Assembly: GCA_903824755.1 (NCBI GenBank) | Contig: CAIJXW010000094.1 | Coordinates: 1 to 64,000, forward strand | DNA length: 64,000 bases | Origin: an uncultured Bacteroidota bacterium | GTDB taxonomy: Bacteria > Bacteroidota > Bacteroidia > Flavobacteriales > Flavobacteriaceae | Direction of reading: 5' to 3' | Shown: positions 32,676-43,792 of the stretch, piece by piece | Numbering within the stretch: the stretch's first letter is position 1 | Layout: each line of letters begins with the position of its first letter | Program-made: the position numbers and the translations under genes | The notes under the pieces: model-generated | What the model was told of the DNA's origin: nothing | Seen by the model: only the letters and a program-made list of their open reading frames with translations | The model's database searches: none

Positions 32676-33611
32676 TTATACTTCTCCTTCCCCCCAATTT
32701 ATTAATTCTTCTTCACTCCACAATTCAGGAAAAAATATTCTTCGCTGATATTTTGGGTGCATGTATTTTTTCCAATCACTTCCTCCTGTTGCTTCTCCCG
32801 AGCCTTGTCCGCTTTCTATATATTTTTTTGCTGCGTTCAAATGTCCCATAACCCACTTAATGTTTACGGTGTGATCATAGTGACGCATCGCACTTATTAA
32901 TTGTTGGTTTTGCTGGTCTTTTTCGGGCAATTGTTTGAATTTTTGCCAAATATTAATGGTGTTATATTTCTCCATATAATCAAGAAAAGTAGCCTTATAT
33001 TTTCGCTCAAATTCTGCTAGTAGGAATGATTTTTTTCCTGTTTTATAATCTTTTCCTGCGGCCTGCCAATACAAATGTTCTAGGGCATGCTCATAGGGTG
33101 TATTTCTATCTATTGTTTCCCGAAAACGGAAATCGATTAGGTTAATCAAATCGGTTGATGCAAATTCAATCATTCTATATTGGGCACTTTGAAAACCACT
33201 TGCAGGCGTCAAGGTGTTCCTGAATTTCATGTATTGCTCTACTTCCATGCCGTCTCCCATAATATCAAAAGAAGTGGTAAGCATATCAAAATAGCGACTA
33301 ATTCGGGTTAATCGTTCTGCAAAAAATGCCGTTTCTAAATTTGTGTTTTCAGAAATTTGTGTAATTTCCCAAAGTATCATCTTGAATAGTAGTTCGTTGA
33401 CTTGATGATACATAATAAAAACCATTTCGTCAGGCAAAACAGTTCTTTGTGTTTGAAGGTTTAATAGTGCATCTGTTTGAATATAGTCCCAATAGGTAAT
33501 GGGTTTTGCCCACAGTAATCCTTCCAGATGGGTTTCTGTATTTTGATTGATACTTTGAAATTTATGTTCTAGTTTTTCTAGAATTTCTTTTGAAATTTTG
33601 CTTTCGTTCAT
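32676..33611 (-). CDS. tryptophan 2,3-dioxygenase family protein
   Basis: DEMVFIMYHQVNELLFKMILWE, GFQSAQYRMIEF, GTGG-like GEATGGSDWKKYMHP. Confidence 0.9.
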   Translation of the reverse strand: MNESKISKEILEKLEHKFQSINQNTETHLEGLLWAKPITYWDYIQTDALLNLQTQRTVLPDEMVFIMYHQVNELLFKMILWEITQISENTNLETAFFAERLTRISRYFDMLTTSFDIMGDGMEVEQYMKFRNTLTPASGFQSAQYRMIEFASTDLINLIDFRFRETIDRNTPYEHALEHLYWQAAGKDYKTGKKSFLLAEFERKYKATFLDYMEKYNTINIWQKFKQLPEKDQQNQQLISAMRHYDHTVNIKWVMGHLNAAKKYIESGQGSGEATGGSDWKKYMHPKYQRRIFFPELWSEEELINWGEGEV

Positions 33612-34387
33612 TAGGGTTTTGCTTTTACTAAAAAGGGGTGTTTTAGCCCCTTAAAGCCGTCTAAGTCGGCCTTGATGGACCCAACAACTAGACTAGCTTT
33701 GATTCGTATTGGTATTTTATTGGCGTCATCGGAAATCCAAACAGTAAGGCTTTCTTCTTCTTTGAAAATCCTTCCAGATTGCACCAAAGGTCGAAATATC
33801 ATTGTTGATACGGTTCCAAATTTAGTGTTTATATTCTCTCGCCCTAGAAATTTTAACTTAAATTTCGTTGTGTCATCGTCAAAAAACATGTCGATAGCTA
33901 TTGATTCTCCCACTTTCATGGTTTCTACATTAGGGTAATTTCTGAGATAATAAAACGTGGAAACAATATCTTGGGTATTGTTTGGAATTGAAATGGTTTT
34001 TTCGGTTTTTCCTTTATAATCTTTAACGAGAATTTTGTTTGATTCTTGATTAAAAAATCCTTCTTGATTTTTTGTATAGCCGCCTTCGTCAATTTTTCGG
34101 ACAAATTGATATGGGTTTCCCGTAATTTTGTCAAAATAACTTTCATAAACATCTTCTACTCTAAAGAAAAAACGTGACATTCCGGTGGTGTGTCCCTTCC
34201 CGATAACGTGAAAAACTTTTTTGTTGTTTCGGATTGCTTCTTGGGTCTCTAGTGTAGCATATCCCGCATTGATAACTCCATAATGTATTCGAAATTTTAA
34301 CCATTCTCCAACATCAAAAGCATCTCCTTTTTGGGTTCCAGAACCCAACAGGATAAAAAACAAGAAAAATAAAAGGATTTTTTTCAT
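33611..34387 (-). CDS. DUF3108 domain-containing protein
   Basis: GEWLKFRIHYGVINAGYATLE ... FKEEESLTVWISDDANKIPIRIKASLVVGSIKADL. Confidence 0.88.
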   Translation of the reverse strand: MKKILLFFLFFILLGSGTQKGDAFDVGEWLKFRIHYGVINAGYATLETQEAIRNNKKVFHVIGKGHTTGMSRFFFRVEDVYESYFDKITGNPYQFVRKIDEGGYTKNQEGFFNQESNKILVKDYKGKTEKTISIPNNTQDIVSTFYYLRNYPNVETMKVGESIAIDMFFDDDTTKFKLKFLGRENINTKFGTVSTMIFRPLVQSGRIFKEEESLTVWISDDANKIPIRIKASLVVGSIKADLDGFKGLKHPFLVKAKP

Positions 34388-34442
34388 AGTTGTTGAATTG
34401 CAATTATTGACAATACAATATTTGTTCCAAAAGTATTAAAAC

Positions 34443-34476
34443 AAAAAAACCCAGTCAAATATTGACCGAGTTTTTA
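34443..34476 (-). terminator. Stem-loop terminator upstream of the DUF3108 gene
   Basis: AAAAAC..GTCAA-tat-TTGAC..GTTTTT. Confidence 0.45.
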
Positions 34477-34672
34477 TGCTATTAACCAACCAAAAAATTA
34501 TAAATTATGAAATTTATATAAAAATCAGGAAACCACCCCTTCATTTTGTTTTGCAAATGTAAAACATATTGTTGAATTAAACGCAACGATTTGTTAATTT
34601 TAACATTTATTTTACAATTATTGTATTCGATTGGTTTGAAATTTTATGAATTATTCGGGTAAAATGAATTTG

Positions 34673-35833
34673 TTAGAGTGTTCCTCGAAGTTGTTGTTCT
34701 CTTTCGATTGACTCAAAAAGGGCTTTGAAATTTCCAGCTCCAAATCCTTTTGCCCCCATTCTTTGAATGATTTCGAAGAATAATGTTGGTCTATCTTCTA
34801 CTGGTTTTGTAAAAATTTGTAGTAAATAGCCATCTTCATCGGCATCAACCATAATTGATAATTTTTCTATTTCATCAATATCTTCTTTCATCATTTCCAT
34901 GTGAACTCCTAGTCGTTCTGGAATTGCTTGATAGTAGGCGTGTGGTGGTGCTGAGAGAAATTCGACTCCTCTTGCTTTCAATTGGGATACTGTCTTGATG
35001 ATGTCATCTGTGGCAATGGCAATGTGTTGCACGCCTGGGCCTCCATAAAAATCAAGATATTCTTCTATTTGAGAGCGTTTTTTTCCTTCGGCTGGTTCGT
35101 TGATTGGAAATTTGATTCGGCCGTTTCCGTTTGACATTACTTTGCTCATTAGGGCAGAATATTCTGTGTGAATTTGTTTGTCATCAAAGGACAGAAAATT
35201 AACAAATCCCATGACGTCTTCATAGAATTTTACCCATTTGTTCATTTCGTTCCACCCAACGTTTCCTACCATGTGATCTATATATTTTAGTCCTACGGAG
35301 GTTGGGTTATAATCGGATTTCCATGGTTTATATCCTGGAAGAAAGATTCCGTTATAGTTTTTTCTTTCTACAAAAATATGAACGGTTTCGCCGTAGGTAT
35401 ATATTCCTGAGCGAACTACTTCTCCGTCTTCGTCTTTTTCGGTGGTTGGTTCCATGAAGGATCTGGCACCGCGTTTCATTGTTTCGTTATAGGCGCTTGT
35501 TGCGTCTTCGACCCAAAGGGCTACTACTTTGACTCCATCGCCATGTTTTTTTAGATGCTCGTTTATTGGGGAGTTCTCGTTTAGTGGTGTTGTCAATACT
35601 AGACGAATTTTGTCTTGTTTTAGCACATAGGAGGCTCGGTCTTTTATGCCTGTTTCGAGTCCTGCATAGGCTAGGGATTGGTATCCGAAAGCCGTTTTAT
35701 AATAATGTGCTGCTTGTTTTGCGTTTCCTACATAGAATTCTACGTAGTCGGTTCCTAATAATGGGAGAAAATCTTGTGCTCCTTCAAATATTTTTTCTAG
35801 TCCGTATTCAACAGATTTTACTTCTTTTGCCAT
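34673..35833 (-). CDS. hppD: 4-hydroxyphenylpyruvate dioxygenase
   Basis: Two vicinal-oxygen-chelate domains; DHMVGNV, GGPGVQHIAIATDDI, LQIFTKP, FFEIIQRMGAKGFGAGNFKALFESIE. Confidence 0.96.
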   Translation of the reverse strand: MAKEVKSVEYGLEKIFEGAQDFLPLLGTDYVEFYVGNAKQAAHYYKTAFGYQSLAYAGLETGIKDRASYVLKQDKIRLVLTTPLNENSPINEHLKKHGDGVKVVALWVEDATSAYNETMKRGARSFMEPTTEKDEDGEVVRSGIYTYGETVHIFVERKNYNGIFLPGYKPWKSDYNPTSVGLKYIDHMVGNVGWNEMNKWVKFYEDVMGFVNFLSFDDKQIHTEYSALMSKVMSNGNGRIKFPINEPAEGKKRSQIEEYLDFYGGPGVQHIAIATDDIIKTVSQLKARGVEFLSAPPHAYYQAIPERLGVHMEMMKEDIDEIEKLSIMVDADEDGYLLQIFTKPVEDRPTLFFEIIQRMGAKGFGAGNFKALFESIEREQQLRGTL

Positions 35834-35920
35834 TTTTATGTGGTTTATGGTTTGCTTCGAAAATTAGTCTTGTGGAAGCAAATTTTGTTGTTTTGAAAAT
35901 TGTTTGTTATTATTCTGAAT

Positions 35921-35991
35921 GCCCTAGCCCTGATGGCAGCGGTATCCCACGCTTTTTTGCGTGGATATAGCGAACAGCAGGAAATAGCTCC
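35921..35991 (+). repeat. Dispersed structured repeat, copy 3
   Basis: gccctagccctgatggcagcggtatc + CCACGC-tttttt-GCGTGG + gaacagcaggaaatagctcc. Confidence 0.75.
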
Positions 35992-35994
35992 AAA

Positions 35995-37152
35995 TTATTC
36001 TAACCAAGATTTATAATATTTTCCGTCGTCAATTCCCATTGCTTCTTCGGTGACCATTAGTGGGCGAAATGTGTCCACCATTACGGCTAATTCTTCGGTT
36101 ACTGTTTGCCCGATGCTTCGCTCCATTGCTCCTGGTGCTGGTCCGTGGGGAATTCCTTTTGGGTGCAACGTGATGTGTCCTTGTTCTATGTTGTTTCGGC
36201 TCATGAAATCACCTGCTACATAATAGAGTACCTCATCACTATCTATATTGCTGTGATTATAGGGTGCTGGAATTGATTTTGGGTGATAATCGTATAGTCT
36301 TGGCACAAAGGAGCACACGACAAAAGTGGCGGTTTCAAATGTTTGATGTACTGGTGGCGGTTGGTGTACGCGTCCTGTTATGGGTTCAAAGTTGTGTATG
36401 CTAAATCCATACGGGAAATTGTATCCGTCCCAACCGATGACGTCAAATGGGTGTGTGGCATAGATGACTTCGTGCATCATTCCTTCTTTTTTGATTTTGA
36501 TTAGGAATTCGCCTTTTTCGTCATGTGTTTCGATTGAGGTGGGCAAAATAAAATCTCGTTCGCAAAACGGGGAATGTTCTAGGTGTTGCCCTGATTCATT
36601 TTTATAGCGTTTTGGGGTATAAAACGGGGCGTATGATTCTACATAAAATAATCTGTTTTCGGCTGAATCAAAATCTATTTGATAGATCATTCCACGCGGA
36701 ATAATAAGATAGTCGCCATATTTGAATGGGATATTTCCCATCATTGTTCGCAATGTTCCTGATCCTTTGTGAACGAATATCATTTCGTCTGCATCGGCGT
36801 TTTTATAGAAATAGTCTCGCAATGATTTTTGTGGTGCTGCTAGTCCTATAACACAGTCTTTGTTGACTAGCATTGGTTTTCTGCTGTCTAGAAAATCGGT
36901 TTCGGGTTGGAGTTCAAATCCTTTTAGCAATAATGATTTTATGTTTTTTCCGATTGCTATTTTTGGTTCTACCGAATAGGATTTTAGAATTTCTTTTATT
37001 TGTGTTGGACGGTGCGTGTGATATAATAATGACGAATGTCCGCTGAATCCCTCTGTTCCGAATAGTTGTTCATAGAACAACCCTCCTTTTGGGTTTTCGA
37101 ATATGGTGTGTCTTTTTTGAGGAATTTGTCCAAGTTTGTGATATATTGGCAT
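35995..37152 (-). CDS. hmgA: homogentisate 1,2-dioxygenase
   Basis: 385 aa cupin; FVHKGSGTLRTMMGNIPFKYGDYLIIPRGMIYQI, next to hppD. Confidence 0.9.
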   Translation of the reverse strand: MPIYHKLGQIPQKRHTIFENPKGGLFYEQLFGTEGFSGHSSLLYHTHRPTQIKEILKSYSVEPKIAIGKNIKSLLLKGFELQPETDFLDSRKPMLVNKDCVIGLAAPQKSLRDYFYKNADADEMIFVHKGSGTLRTMMGNIPFKYGDYLIIPRGMIYQIDFDSAENRLFYVESYAPFYTPKRYKNESGQHLEHSPFCERDFILPTSIETHDEKGEFLIKIKKEGMMHEVIYATHPFDVIGWDGYNFPYGFSIHNFEPITGRVHQPPPVHQTFETATFVVCSFVPRLYDYHPKSIPAPYNHSNIDSDEVLYYVAGDFMSRNNIEQGHITLHPKGIPHGPAPGAMERSIGQTVTEELAVMVDTFRPLMVTEEAMGIDDGKYYKSWLE

Positions 37153-37353
37153 GTTTTTTTTGTTTAAAATTAATAGTTTGATGGGTACTGTATTTTTACC
37201 GCTATGATTTTATCAAAAAAAGGAATTCATTCAGGGTTTCTTTTTATTAGAAACTGAAGGTGTAATAATAACCCATTCCATGTTGTTTTCATATATACAA
37301 ATATCGTAAAAATTTAAAAACAAGGAGCTTTTATTGGGAATTATTTAAAAATC

Positions 37354-37396
37354 AAAAAGGCACTAAATAAATACTTCTATTTTTAGTGCCTTTTTT
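37354..37396 (-). terminator. Terminator after the amino acid permease gene
   Basis: AAAAAGGCACTAAA...TTTAGTGCCTTTTTT. Confidence 0.75.
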
Positions 37397-37428
37397 GATA
37401 TGATTAACTTTGAAAGTAGTTTTTAGAT

Positions 37429-38892
37429 TTACTTTTCTAGGTTGTTCATTTTGCTGTTTTTCTTTCCGTATAAAGCATAAACTATCACTCCAATTGCCAA
37501 CCATGAAATTGAGAATATTTGTGCTTTCTCACTCAAATTAATCATTAGATAAGTATTAATGAATATCCCGCAAACTGCTATTACTGGCAATGCTGGAACT
37601 TTGAACGTGCGTTCTAATCCTGGTTGTTTTACTCTTAGAATCCAAACTGCGATGCAAACCATCGTAAAGGCAAACAAAGTTCCAAAACTTGTCATATCTG
37701 CCAATTCGTTAATAGGGGTTAGCGAGGCAACGGTAGCTATAAAAGCTCCCAAAATCATTAAATTCGTTTTTGGAGTTCCTGATGTTGGGTTAATTTTTGA
37801 GAAAACAGCTGGAATTAATCCGTCTTTTGACATTCCGAGAAAGATTCTAGATTGTCCCATAATCATTACCATTAATACTGAAATTAGTCCAACTGTTGCG
37901 GCAATTGTTATAATGTTTCCTGCCCAAGTTTGTCCTGCTATGTCGAAGGCATAAGCTACCGGAGCTTTTATTGCGTCTGGATATTTTCCTAGTGGGTTGA
38001 AATCTTGATAATTCATCATTCCAGTCAACACTAGTGAGACTAAAATATAAAGTAACGTACATACTAATAAAGACACGATAATTGCAAATGGCACATCTTT
38101 TTTGGGATTTATTGCTTCTCCTGCTTGGGTAGAAACGGCGTCAAAACCAACATAAGCAAAGAAGATTGCTGCTGCACCTGAAACTACTCCTGCGATTCCG
38201 TAGGCTTCGTGTGTTCCTGTTTTTTCAATTATTTGAGTGGCTTCTGGAATAAATGGTGTCCAGTTTTCGACATTTATAAAAAATGCTCCTGCAATAATTA
38301 CAAAAATAACTGCGGATACTTTCAAAATAACGATTACATTATTTGCGGTAGCAGCACTTTTTGTTCCTTTTATAAGTATTGAAATTACTACTAATACAAT
38401 AATAAATGCAGGTAAATTCATTGAAAATCCTTCTCCTGTATAACTTGCTGGGTCTGCGGTTAGAAATTCGGGGAGTTTTATGCCAAACATTTTTAGTAAT
38501 TTATTGAAATATCCAGACCACGAAACGGCGACTGTCATAGCTCCCATAGCATATTCTAGAATTAATCCCCACCCAATTACCCAGGCAAAAACTTCGCCTA
38601 TTGTTCCGTAGGCATACGCATAGGCAGAGCCTTCAACGGGTAAAATTGAGGCAAATTCCGAATAACATAATGCTGCAAAAACACAAGCAACTCCTGCTAT
38701 CACAAAAGAAATTGCCAAAGCTGGCCCTGCATGATAATAGGCTCCTGTTCCTGTTAGCACAAAAATACCTCCACCAATAATGGCTCCAATTCCAATTGCT
38801 GTTAAACTCCATTTTCCTAAAACTCGTTTTAGTTCACTTTTTTTCATATCGGCTTCAAAAGCTGATACTGGTTTTACTCTCCAAATAGACAT
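37429..38892 (-). CDS. APC family amino acid permease
   Basis: IGIGAIIGGGIFVLTGTGA, 12 TM helices, ALCYSEFASILPVEGSAYAY. Confidence 0.93.
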   Translation of the reverse strand: MSIWRVKPVSAFEADMKKSELKRVLGKWSLTAIGIGAIIGGGIFVLTGTGAYYHAGPALAISFVIAGVACVFAALCYSEFASILPVEGSAYAYAYGTIGEVFAWVIGWGLILEYAMGAMTVAVSWSGYFNKLLKMFGIKLPEFLTADPASYTGEGFSMNLPAFIIVLVVISILIKGTKSAATANNVIVILKVSAVIFVIIAGAFFINVENWTPFIPEATQIIEKTGTHEAYGIAGVVSGAAAIFFAYVGFDAVSTQAGEAINPKKDVPFAIIVSLLVCTLLYILVSLVLTGMMNYQDFNPLGKYPDAIKAPVAYAFDIAGQTWAGNIITIAATVGLISVLMVMIMGQSRIFLGMSKDGLIPAVFSKINPTSGTPKTNLMILGAFIATVASLTPINELADMTSFGTLFAFTMVCIAVWILRVKQPGLERTFKVPALPVIAVCGIFINTYLMINLSEKAQIFSISWLAIGVIVYALYGKKNSKMNNLEK

Positions 38893-38977
38893 AATATTTT
38901 CAGTATTTTAGTTAACGGTTTCAAATATATAGTTTTTTGGACAACTTCAAACAAAAAAATTATATATGATTTGTTTT

Positions 38978-41242
38978 TTAGAAATAAAAACCTACGCTTA
39001 TCCAAGTGAAGCTTCTATTTGTGTCGGGTGACCAAGTATATTTTACCTCAACTGGGCCGATTTTTGTTTCTAGTCCGTAGCCCAGAGCATAGCCATTGTA
39101 TTTTGGTTTTGAAATCCAATCTGAATTGTCGAATAAATTATCGCCAAGTTGTGCATAATTGGCAGCAAAATTGAAATGGTTTTTTCGATAGAATTCATAA
39201 TCTAATGTGAAGGTTGTTTTTATAATACTATTGGCTGAATTGCTTAAAAAATCATAGCCATAAAAATATTTTAGATTATTAACTTTTTCAAAACCATAGC
39301 CCCCAAGAATAAAATCGAAAAACGGAACGCTTTTATCCCCAAATGAAAAGCCTAATTCCGATTGCATTTTTAGCGTGGCTTTTTTATAAAAAGTTTGGGC
39401 AATTCCTGCTTCTAATTTTGCAATAGAAAACTTTTTAAATTGATTTGTATAATCAGTTGAAAATAAATAGGTTTGGACATCTCCAATAAAATTCCACCCT
39501 TTTTTAGGAAAGTATTTATTATCGAATGAGTCATATTTCAAGTTGGCAAAAGCACTTATATAGTTGCTTTTTTCAATTATTGGTGAGGTATTTTGAATGG
39601 TTTCAGATGTTATTTTCAATAACTTGTGTTCTAATCCTGCTCCAAGAAGGAACTTTTGGAAAGAAACAGTTTGGAGATATATTTGATTTGTAAAATCAGA
39701 AAAAGTAATGTTTAGGTTGTTTATTCCTAATTGGTCTAGCAATAATCCGTTGCTGAAATCCATCTTTAGGTTCCGATTAAATCTATTGTACCGAGATTTA
39801 ATGCCAAAACTCCAATGAAAACCATTGTCTATATAATAGTCAAAATTGTATCTAAAATTATCGCCTAGAATAATATCAAGTATTGCAACATCGTTTTTGA
39901 ACAGGTTGTTTTTGTGAGTAAAACTTACTAATACGCCACTTTTATATAATCCGTCATAATGCAATCCAAACTTTAAATACGTTTTTGTTTTGTTTTCGAT
40001 TAGGCTGAAATTCAGGTCGTCTTGGTCGTTATTTTTTTCTAGTGTATATTTTATAGTGCTGAAATTTTGAGTCGCACTTAATTTGTCCACGCCTATTTCG
40101 ATGTCTTTATAGCTGATTTTTGTTTTTGATTTAAACCCTAATTTTCCCAACACATAGGAGCGTGTATAATTGTCGAGTTTATTAATATTAATGTTGCTAA
40201 TACTCAAGCTATCGGTGTTCGACAAATCTAATTTTGGTTTAAAATTAGCGGGTTGTGTTGCAAGTGATTTTAGTTTTTCATAGACAGAAAAAGCAGCTTC
40301 TTCCCCTTTTTTTACAATTTCAAATCGGTCATCAAAAGAGATTATTCCAAAATCTGTAACATCTGGTCTGATATAAATATCGGTAGTGGCAATTTTTTGT
40401 TTCATGCTTTGAATCATTTGAAGATTCGTGATTTGCACCAATATTTTTGTAGCGTCTTTCAATCCATTTCGATCTTTCAGGTCATTTTGAACATCGACAC
40501 CTATAATAATATCGGCGCCCATTTTCCTGATTTCATCAATTGGATAATTATTAGTTACGCCTCCATCAACAAGGATATTCCCATCAATTTCAACTGGCGA
40601 AAACAACGTAGGAAAAGCGGAACTAGCCATCATTGCTTCTGGCAAATACCCTTTGTCGAGAATCACTTGTTTCCCAGTTTCTATATTGGTTGCCATACAC
40701 AAAAACGGAGTTGATAATTGTTTAAAATCCCTAACGTGACGAACTTTGTTAGTGAGTCGCATCAATAAATTATAATTATAAATTCCTTTTGATAGTGAGG
40801 TTGGAATGCCAATTTTTAAATTGTCAAAAGGGAGCGAGAGGGCATAAAGCTCATCATTTCTTTTTTCATAAAAATTCTTTGAATCCCTTGGAATCATATC
40901 TTGAATGAGGTTTTCAAAATTTATTGCCATAAAAATTGAGTCAATTTGAGTAGCATTATATCCCGTAGCATAAAGTCCGCCAACGACTGCCCCCATGCTT
41001 GTCCCGCCAATATAGTCTATTTTTATTCCTGCCGATTCCAATACTTTCAACACCCCAATGTGGGCAAATCCTTTGGCGCCGCCTCCACTCAAGACCAAAC
41101 CGATTTTTGGTTTTCTAATGGTGTCTTGTGCTTTTATAGAAACTGAAAAAAAACATCCAAACAAAAAAACACACAACACAATTTGGTTGAAACTGCTTAT
41201 AAATTTTGTTTGCTCTCTTTCTTTTGCTGTTTTATAAAACAT
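38978..41242 (-). CDS. patatin-like phospholipase with C-terminal surface-antigen-like barrel
   Basis: GLVLSGGGAKGFAHIGVL, GTSMGA, DGGVTNNYP; C-terminal beta-barrel. Confidence 0.92.
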   Translation of the reverse strand: MFYKTAKEREQTKFISSFNQIVLCVFLFGCFFSVSIKAQDTIRKPKIGLVLSGGGAKGFAHIGVLKVLESAGIKIDYIGGTSMGAVVGGLYATGYNATQIDSIFMAINFENLIQDMIPRDSKNFYEKRNDELYALSLPFDNLKIGIPTSLSKGIYNYNLLMRLTNKVRHVRDFKQLSTPFLCMATNIETGKQVILDKGYLPEAMMASSAFPTLFSPVEIDGNILVDGGVTNNYPIDEIRKMGADIIIGVDVQNDLKDRNGLKDATKILVQITNLQMIQSMKQKIATTDIYIRPDVTDFGIISFDDRFEIVKKGEEAAFSVYEKLKSLATQPANFKPKLDLSNTDSLSISNININKLDNYTRSYVLGKLGFKSKTKISYKDIEIGVDKLSATQNFSTIKYTLEKNNDQDDLNFSLIENKTKTYLKFGLHYDGLYKSGVLVSFTHKNNLFKNDVAILDIILGDNFRYNFDYYIDNGFHWSFGIKSRYNRFNRNLKMDFSNGLLLDQLGINNLNITFSDFTNQIYLQTVSFQKFLLGAGLEHKLLKITSETIQNTSPIIEKSNYISAFANLKYDSFDNKYFPKKGWNFIGDVQTYLFSTDYTNQFKKFSIAKLEAGIAQTFYKKATLKMQSELGFSFGDKSVPFFDFILGGYGFEKVNNLKYFYGYDFLSNSANSIIKTTFTLDYEFYRKNHFNFAANYAQLGDNLFDNSDWISKPKYNGYALGYGLETKIGPVEVKYTWSPDTNRSFTWISVGFYF

Positions 41243-41245
41243 TGC

Positions 41246-43042
41246 TTATTCTTTTCTGTAAAAGTCGTTAATTTTTTTGGCTTTTGAAACCCCTACCACT
41301 TCCGAAATTTCACTTTCTGTCGCTATTTTTAATCTTTTAACGGATTTGAAATGTTTTATGAGTGCAATCATCGTTTTTTCTCCAATTCCAGGAATGGTTT
41401 CTACCGAGGTTTGAATGGCTGCTTTGCTTCGTTTATCTCTATGAAATGTAATTCCAAAACGGTGTGCTTCATTTCGCAATTGCTGAATGATTTTTAAGGT
41501 TTCCGATTTTTTATCTAAGTATAATGGCACTGAATCTCCTGGATAAAAAAGTTCTTCAAGGCGTTTTGCAATCCCAATGATTGCAATTTTTCCTCTCAAT
41601 CCGAGGGCATCAATGCTTTTTAATGCCGATGACAATTGCCCTTTTCCTCCATCGATAATGATTAATTGTGGCAACGGTTGGTCTTCTTCCAGAAGTCGTT
41701 TGTATCTTCTATACACCACCTCTTCCATTGATGCAAAATCGTTTGGCCCTTCGACTGTTTTTATATTAAAATGGCGATAGTCTTTTTTGCTTGGTTTTCC
41801 ATCTTTAAAAACCACGCATGCCGCTACAGGATTTGTTCCTTGAATATTCGAATTATCAAAACACTCAATATGTCGTGGCTCGAAAGTCAATCTTAAATCA
41901 GATTGCATTTGTGCCATTATTCTTTTTGTATGGCGATCTGGATCAACGATTTGCAACTGTTTTAATTGTTCTATTCTATAAAATTTAGCATTTCGAATTG
42001 ATAAATCTAAAATGTGTTTTTTATCGCCAGTTTGCGGAACGGTAACTTTTATTTTATCTCCAAAATCTACCTGAAATGGCACAATTATTTCTCTTGAAAG
42101 CAGGTTGAAACGTTCTCGCAATTCGACAATTGCAAGCTCTAGAAGCTCCAAATCAGATTCGGCTAATTTTTTCTTTAATTCTAATGTATGCGAACGAATT
42201 ATTGCACCGTGAGCAATTTGCAAAAAATTTATGTAGGCGGCTGATTCGTCGGAAACAATAGAAAAAACATCAATATTGTTAATTTTTGGACTAATAATAG
42301 TCGATCGAGACTGATAATTTTCGAGGACTTCTAGTTTTTCTTTTATTTTTTGAGCGGCTTCAAATTGCATTTCTGAAGCCAATTGGTGCATTAAAATTTT
42401 AAATTCCTTTTGGCTTTCTTTAAAGTTTCCTTTCAATATTTCACGAATGGCGTCAACCTGAATTTGATAATTTTCTAGTGTTTCTAGTCCTTCACATGCC
42501 CCTTTGCAATTGCCGATATGATATTCTAAACACACTTTATACTTATGGTTTTCAATATTTGAAGCGTTCAAATCATGGTGGCACGTTCTCAATGGATAGA
42601 GTTCTTTGATTAATTCCAAAATTGTATTCACGGTTTTGAAACTCGTATAGGGGCCAAAATATTCCGAGCCGTCTTTTATCATTCTTCTTGTTGAAAAAAT
42701 TCGCGAAAAAGGTTCTTTTTTTATACAAATCCAAGGATAACTTTTGTCGTCTCTCAACAAAACATTATAGCGAGGCTGCAGGGTTTTTATTAAATTGTTT
42801 TCCAATAAAAGGGCGTCCGATTCGGTAGGGACAACAATGTGTTTAATACTGACTATTTTTTTTACCAAAACATTGGTTTTGGCCGTATCATGCACTTTGT
42901 TAAAGTAGGAAGAAACACGTTTTTTTAGGTTTTTTGCTTTTCCAACATATAGAATCTTGCCCGCTGCATCATAATATTGATACACGCCTGGCCCATCAGG
43001 AAGCGTCTGAATTTGAAGTTCTAATGGTGAATTTTGCATCAA
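41246..43042 (-). CDS. uvrC: excinuclease ABC subunit C
   Basis: GIY-YIG (PGVYQYYDAAGKILYVGKAKNLKKRVSSYF), ECFDNSNIQGTNPVAACV, IDGGKGQL, HhH C-terminus. Confidence 0.97.
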   Translation of the reverse strand: MMQNSPLELQIQTLPDGPGVYQYYDAAGKILYVGKAKNLKKRVSSYFNKVHDTAKTNVLVKKIVSIKHIVVPTESDALLLENNLIKTLQPRYNVLLRDDKSYPWICIKKEPFSRIFSTRRMIKDGSEYFGPYTSFKTVNTILELIKELYPLRTCHHDLNASNIENHKYKVCLEYHIGNCKGACEGLETLENYQIQVDAIREILKGNFKESQKEFKILMHQLASEMQFEAAQKIKEKLEVLENYQSRSTIISPKINNIDVFSIVSDESAAYINFLQIAHGAIIRSHTLELKKKLAESDLELLELAIVELRERFNLLSREIIVPFQVDFGDKIKVTVPQTGDKKHILDLSIRNAKFYRIEQLKQLQIVDPDRHTKRIMAQMQSDLRLTFEPRHIECFDNSNIQGTNPVAACVVFKDGKPSKKDYRHFNIKTVEGPNDFASMEEVVYRRYKRLLEEDQPLPQLIIIDGGKGQLSSALKSIDALGLRGKIAIIGIAKRLEELFYPGDSVPLYLDKKSETLKIIQQLRNEAHRFGITFHRDKRSKAAIQTSVETIPGIGEKTMIALIKHFKSVKRLKIATESEISEVVGVSKAKKINDFYRKE

Positions 43043-43227
43043 ACAAAGTTAGACGTTAAAACACGAAATTCCAAATTCAAATACTTCAAACGCGCTATGA
43101 TTCTTAAATTAGAATTATTTAAAATTTAGAAATAATCCCTATGAATAAAAAAAGCAAACAAAAAATTAGCTAGAATTATAGATACGCAATTGAAATGATT
43201 ACTTTTATAAACCAAAATAAATTGTTT

Positions 43228-43791
43228 ATGCAAAAAGCCGAATTGCGAAAAAAATATAAATCCATGCGTGCTGTTCTTTCCGAATTGGATATAGAGGAGC
43301 AAAGTTTGGCTATTGCCAATAAATTAATTGTATTGCCTATTTGGGACAATACCTATTTTCATGTTTTTTTACCAATTGTCGAGCAAAAAGAGGTCAATAC
43401 AGAGTTTATTTTGCATATTCTTGCTGGAAAAGACAAAGAGATATTGGTTTCTAAGTCTGATTTTGATACCAAAAAAATGTCGCATTATTTATTGACCGAT
43501 GCTACAAAAATTCAAAAAAACGACTACAATATTCCCGAACCTATTGATGGAATTGAAGTCCCTACTTCCAGGATTGAAGTTGTTTTTGTGCCGCTTTTGT
43601 CCTTCGACAAATATGGAAATAGAGTGGGTTATGGAAAAGGATTTTATGACCGCTTTTTGTCCGAATGCAAACCAGAAACCATCAAAATTGGAGTTTCTTT
43701 TTTCGAAGCAGAAGAGTTTATTTCTGATGTGTTTGAAGGAGATATAAAACTGAATTATTGTGTTTCTCCAAATACAATTTACTCGTTTTAA
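43228..43791 (+). CDS. 5-formyltetrahydrofolate cyclo-ligase
   Basis: FVPLLSFDKYGNRVGYGKGFYDRFL signature; likely start MQKAELRKKYK inside the track ORF. Confidence 0.92.
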   Translation: MQKAELRKKYKSMRAVLSELDIEEQSLAIANKLIVLPIWDNTYFHVFLPIVEQKEVNTEFILHILAGKDKEILVSKSDFDTKKMSHYLLTDATKIQKNDYNIPEPIDGIEVPTSRIEVVFVPLLSFDKYGNRVGYGKGFYDRFLSECKPETIKIGVSFFEAEEFISDVFEGDIKLNYCVSPNTIYSF

Positions 43792-43792
43792 T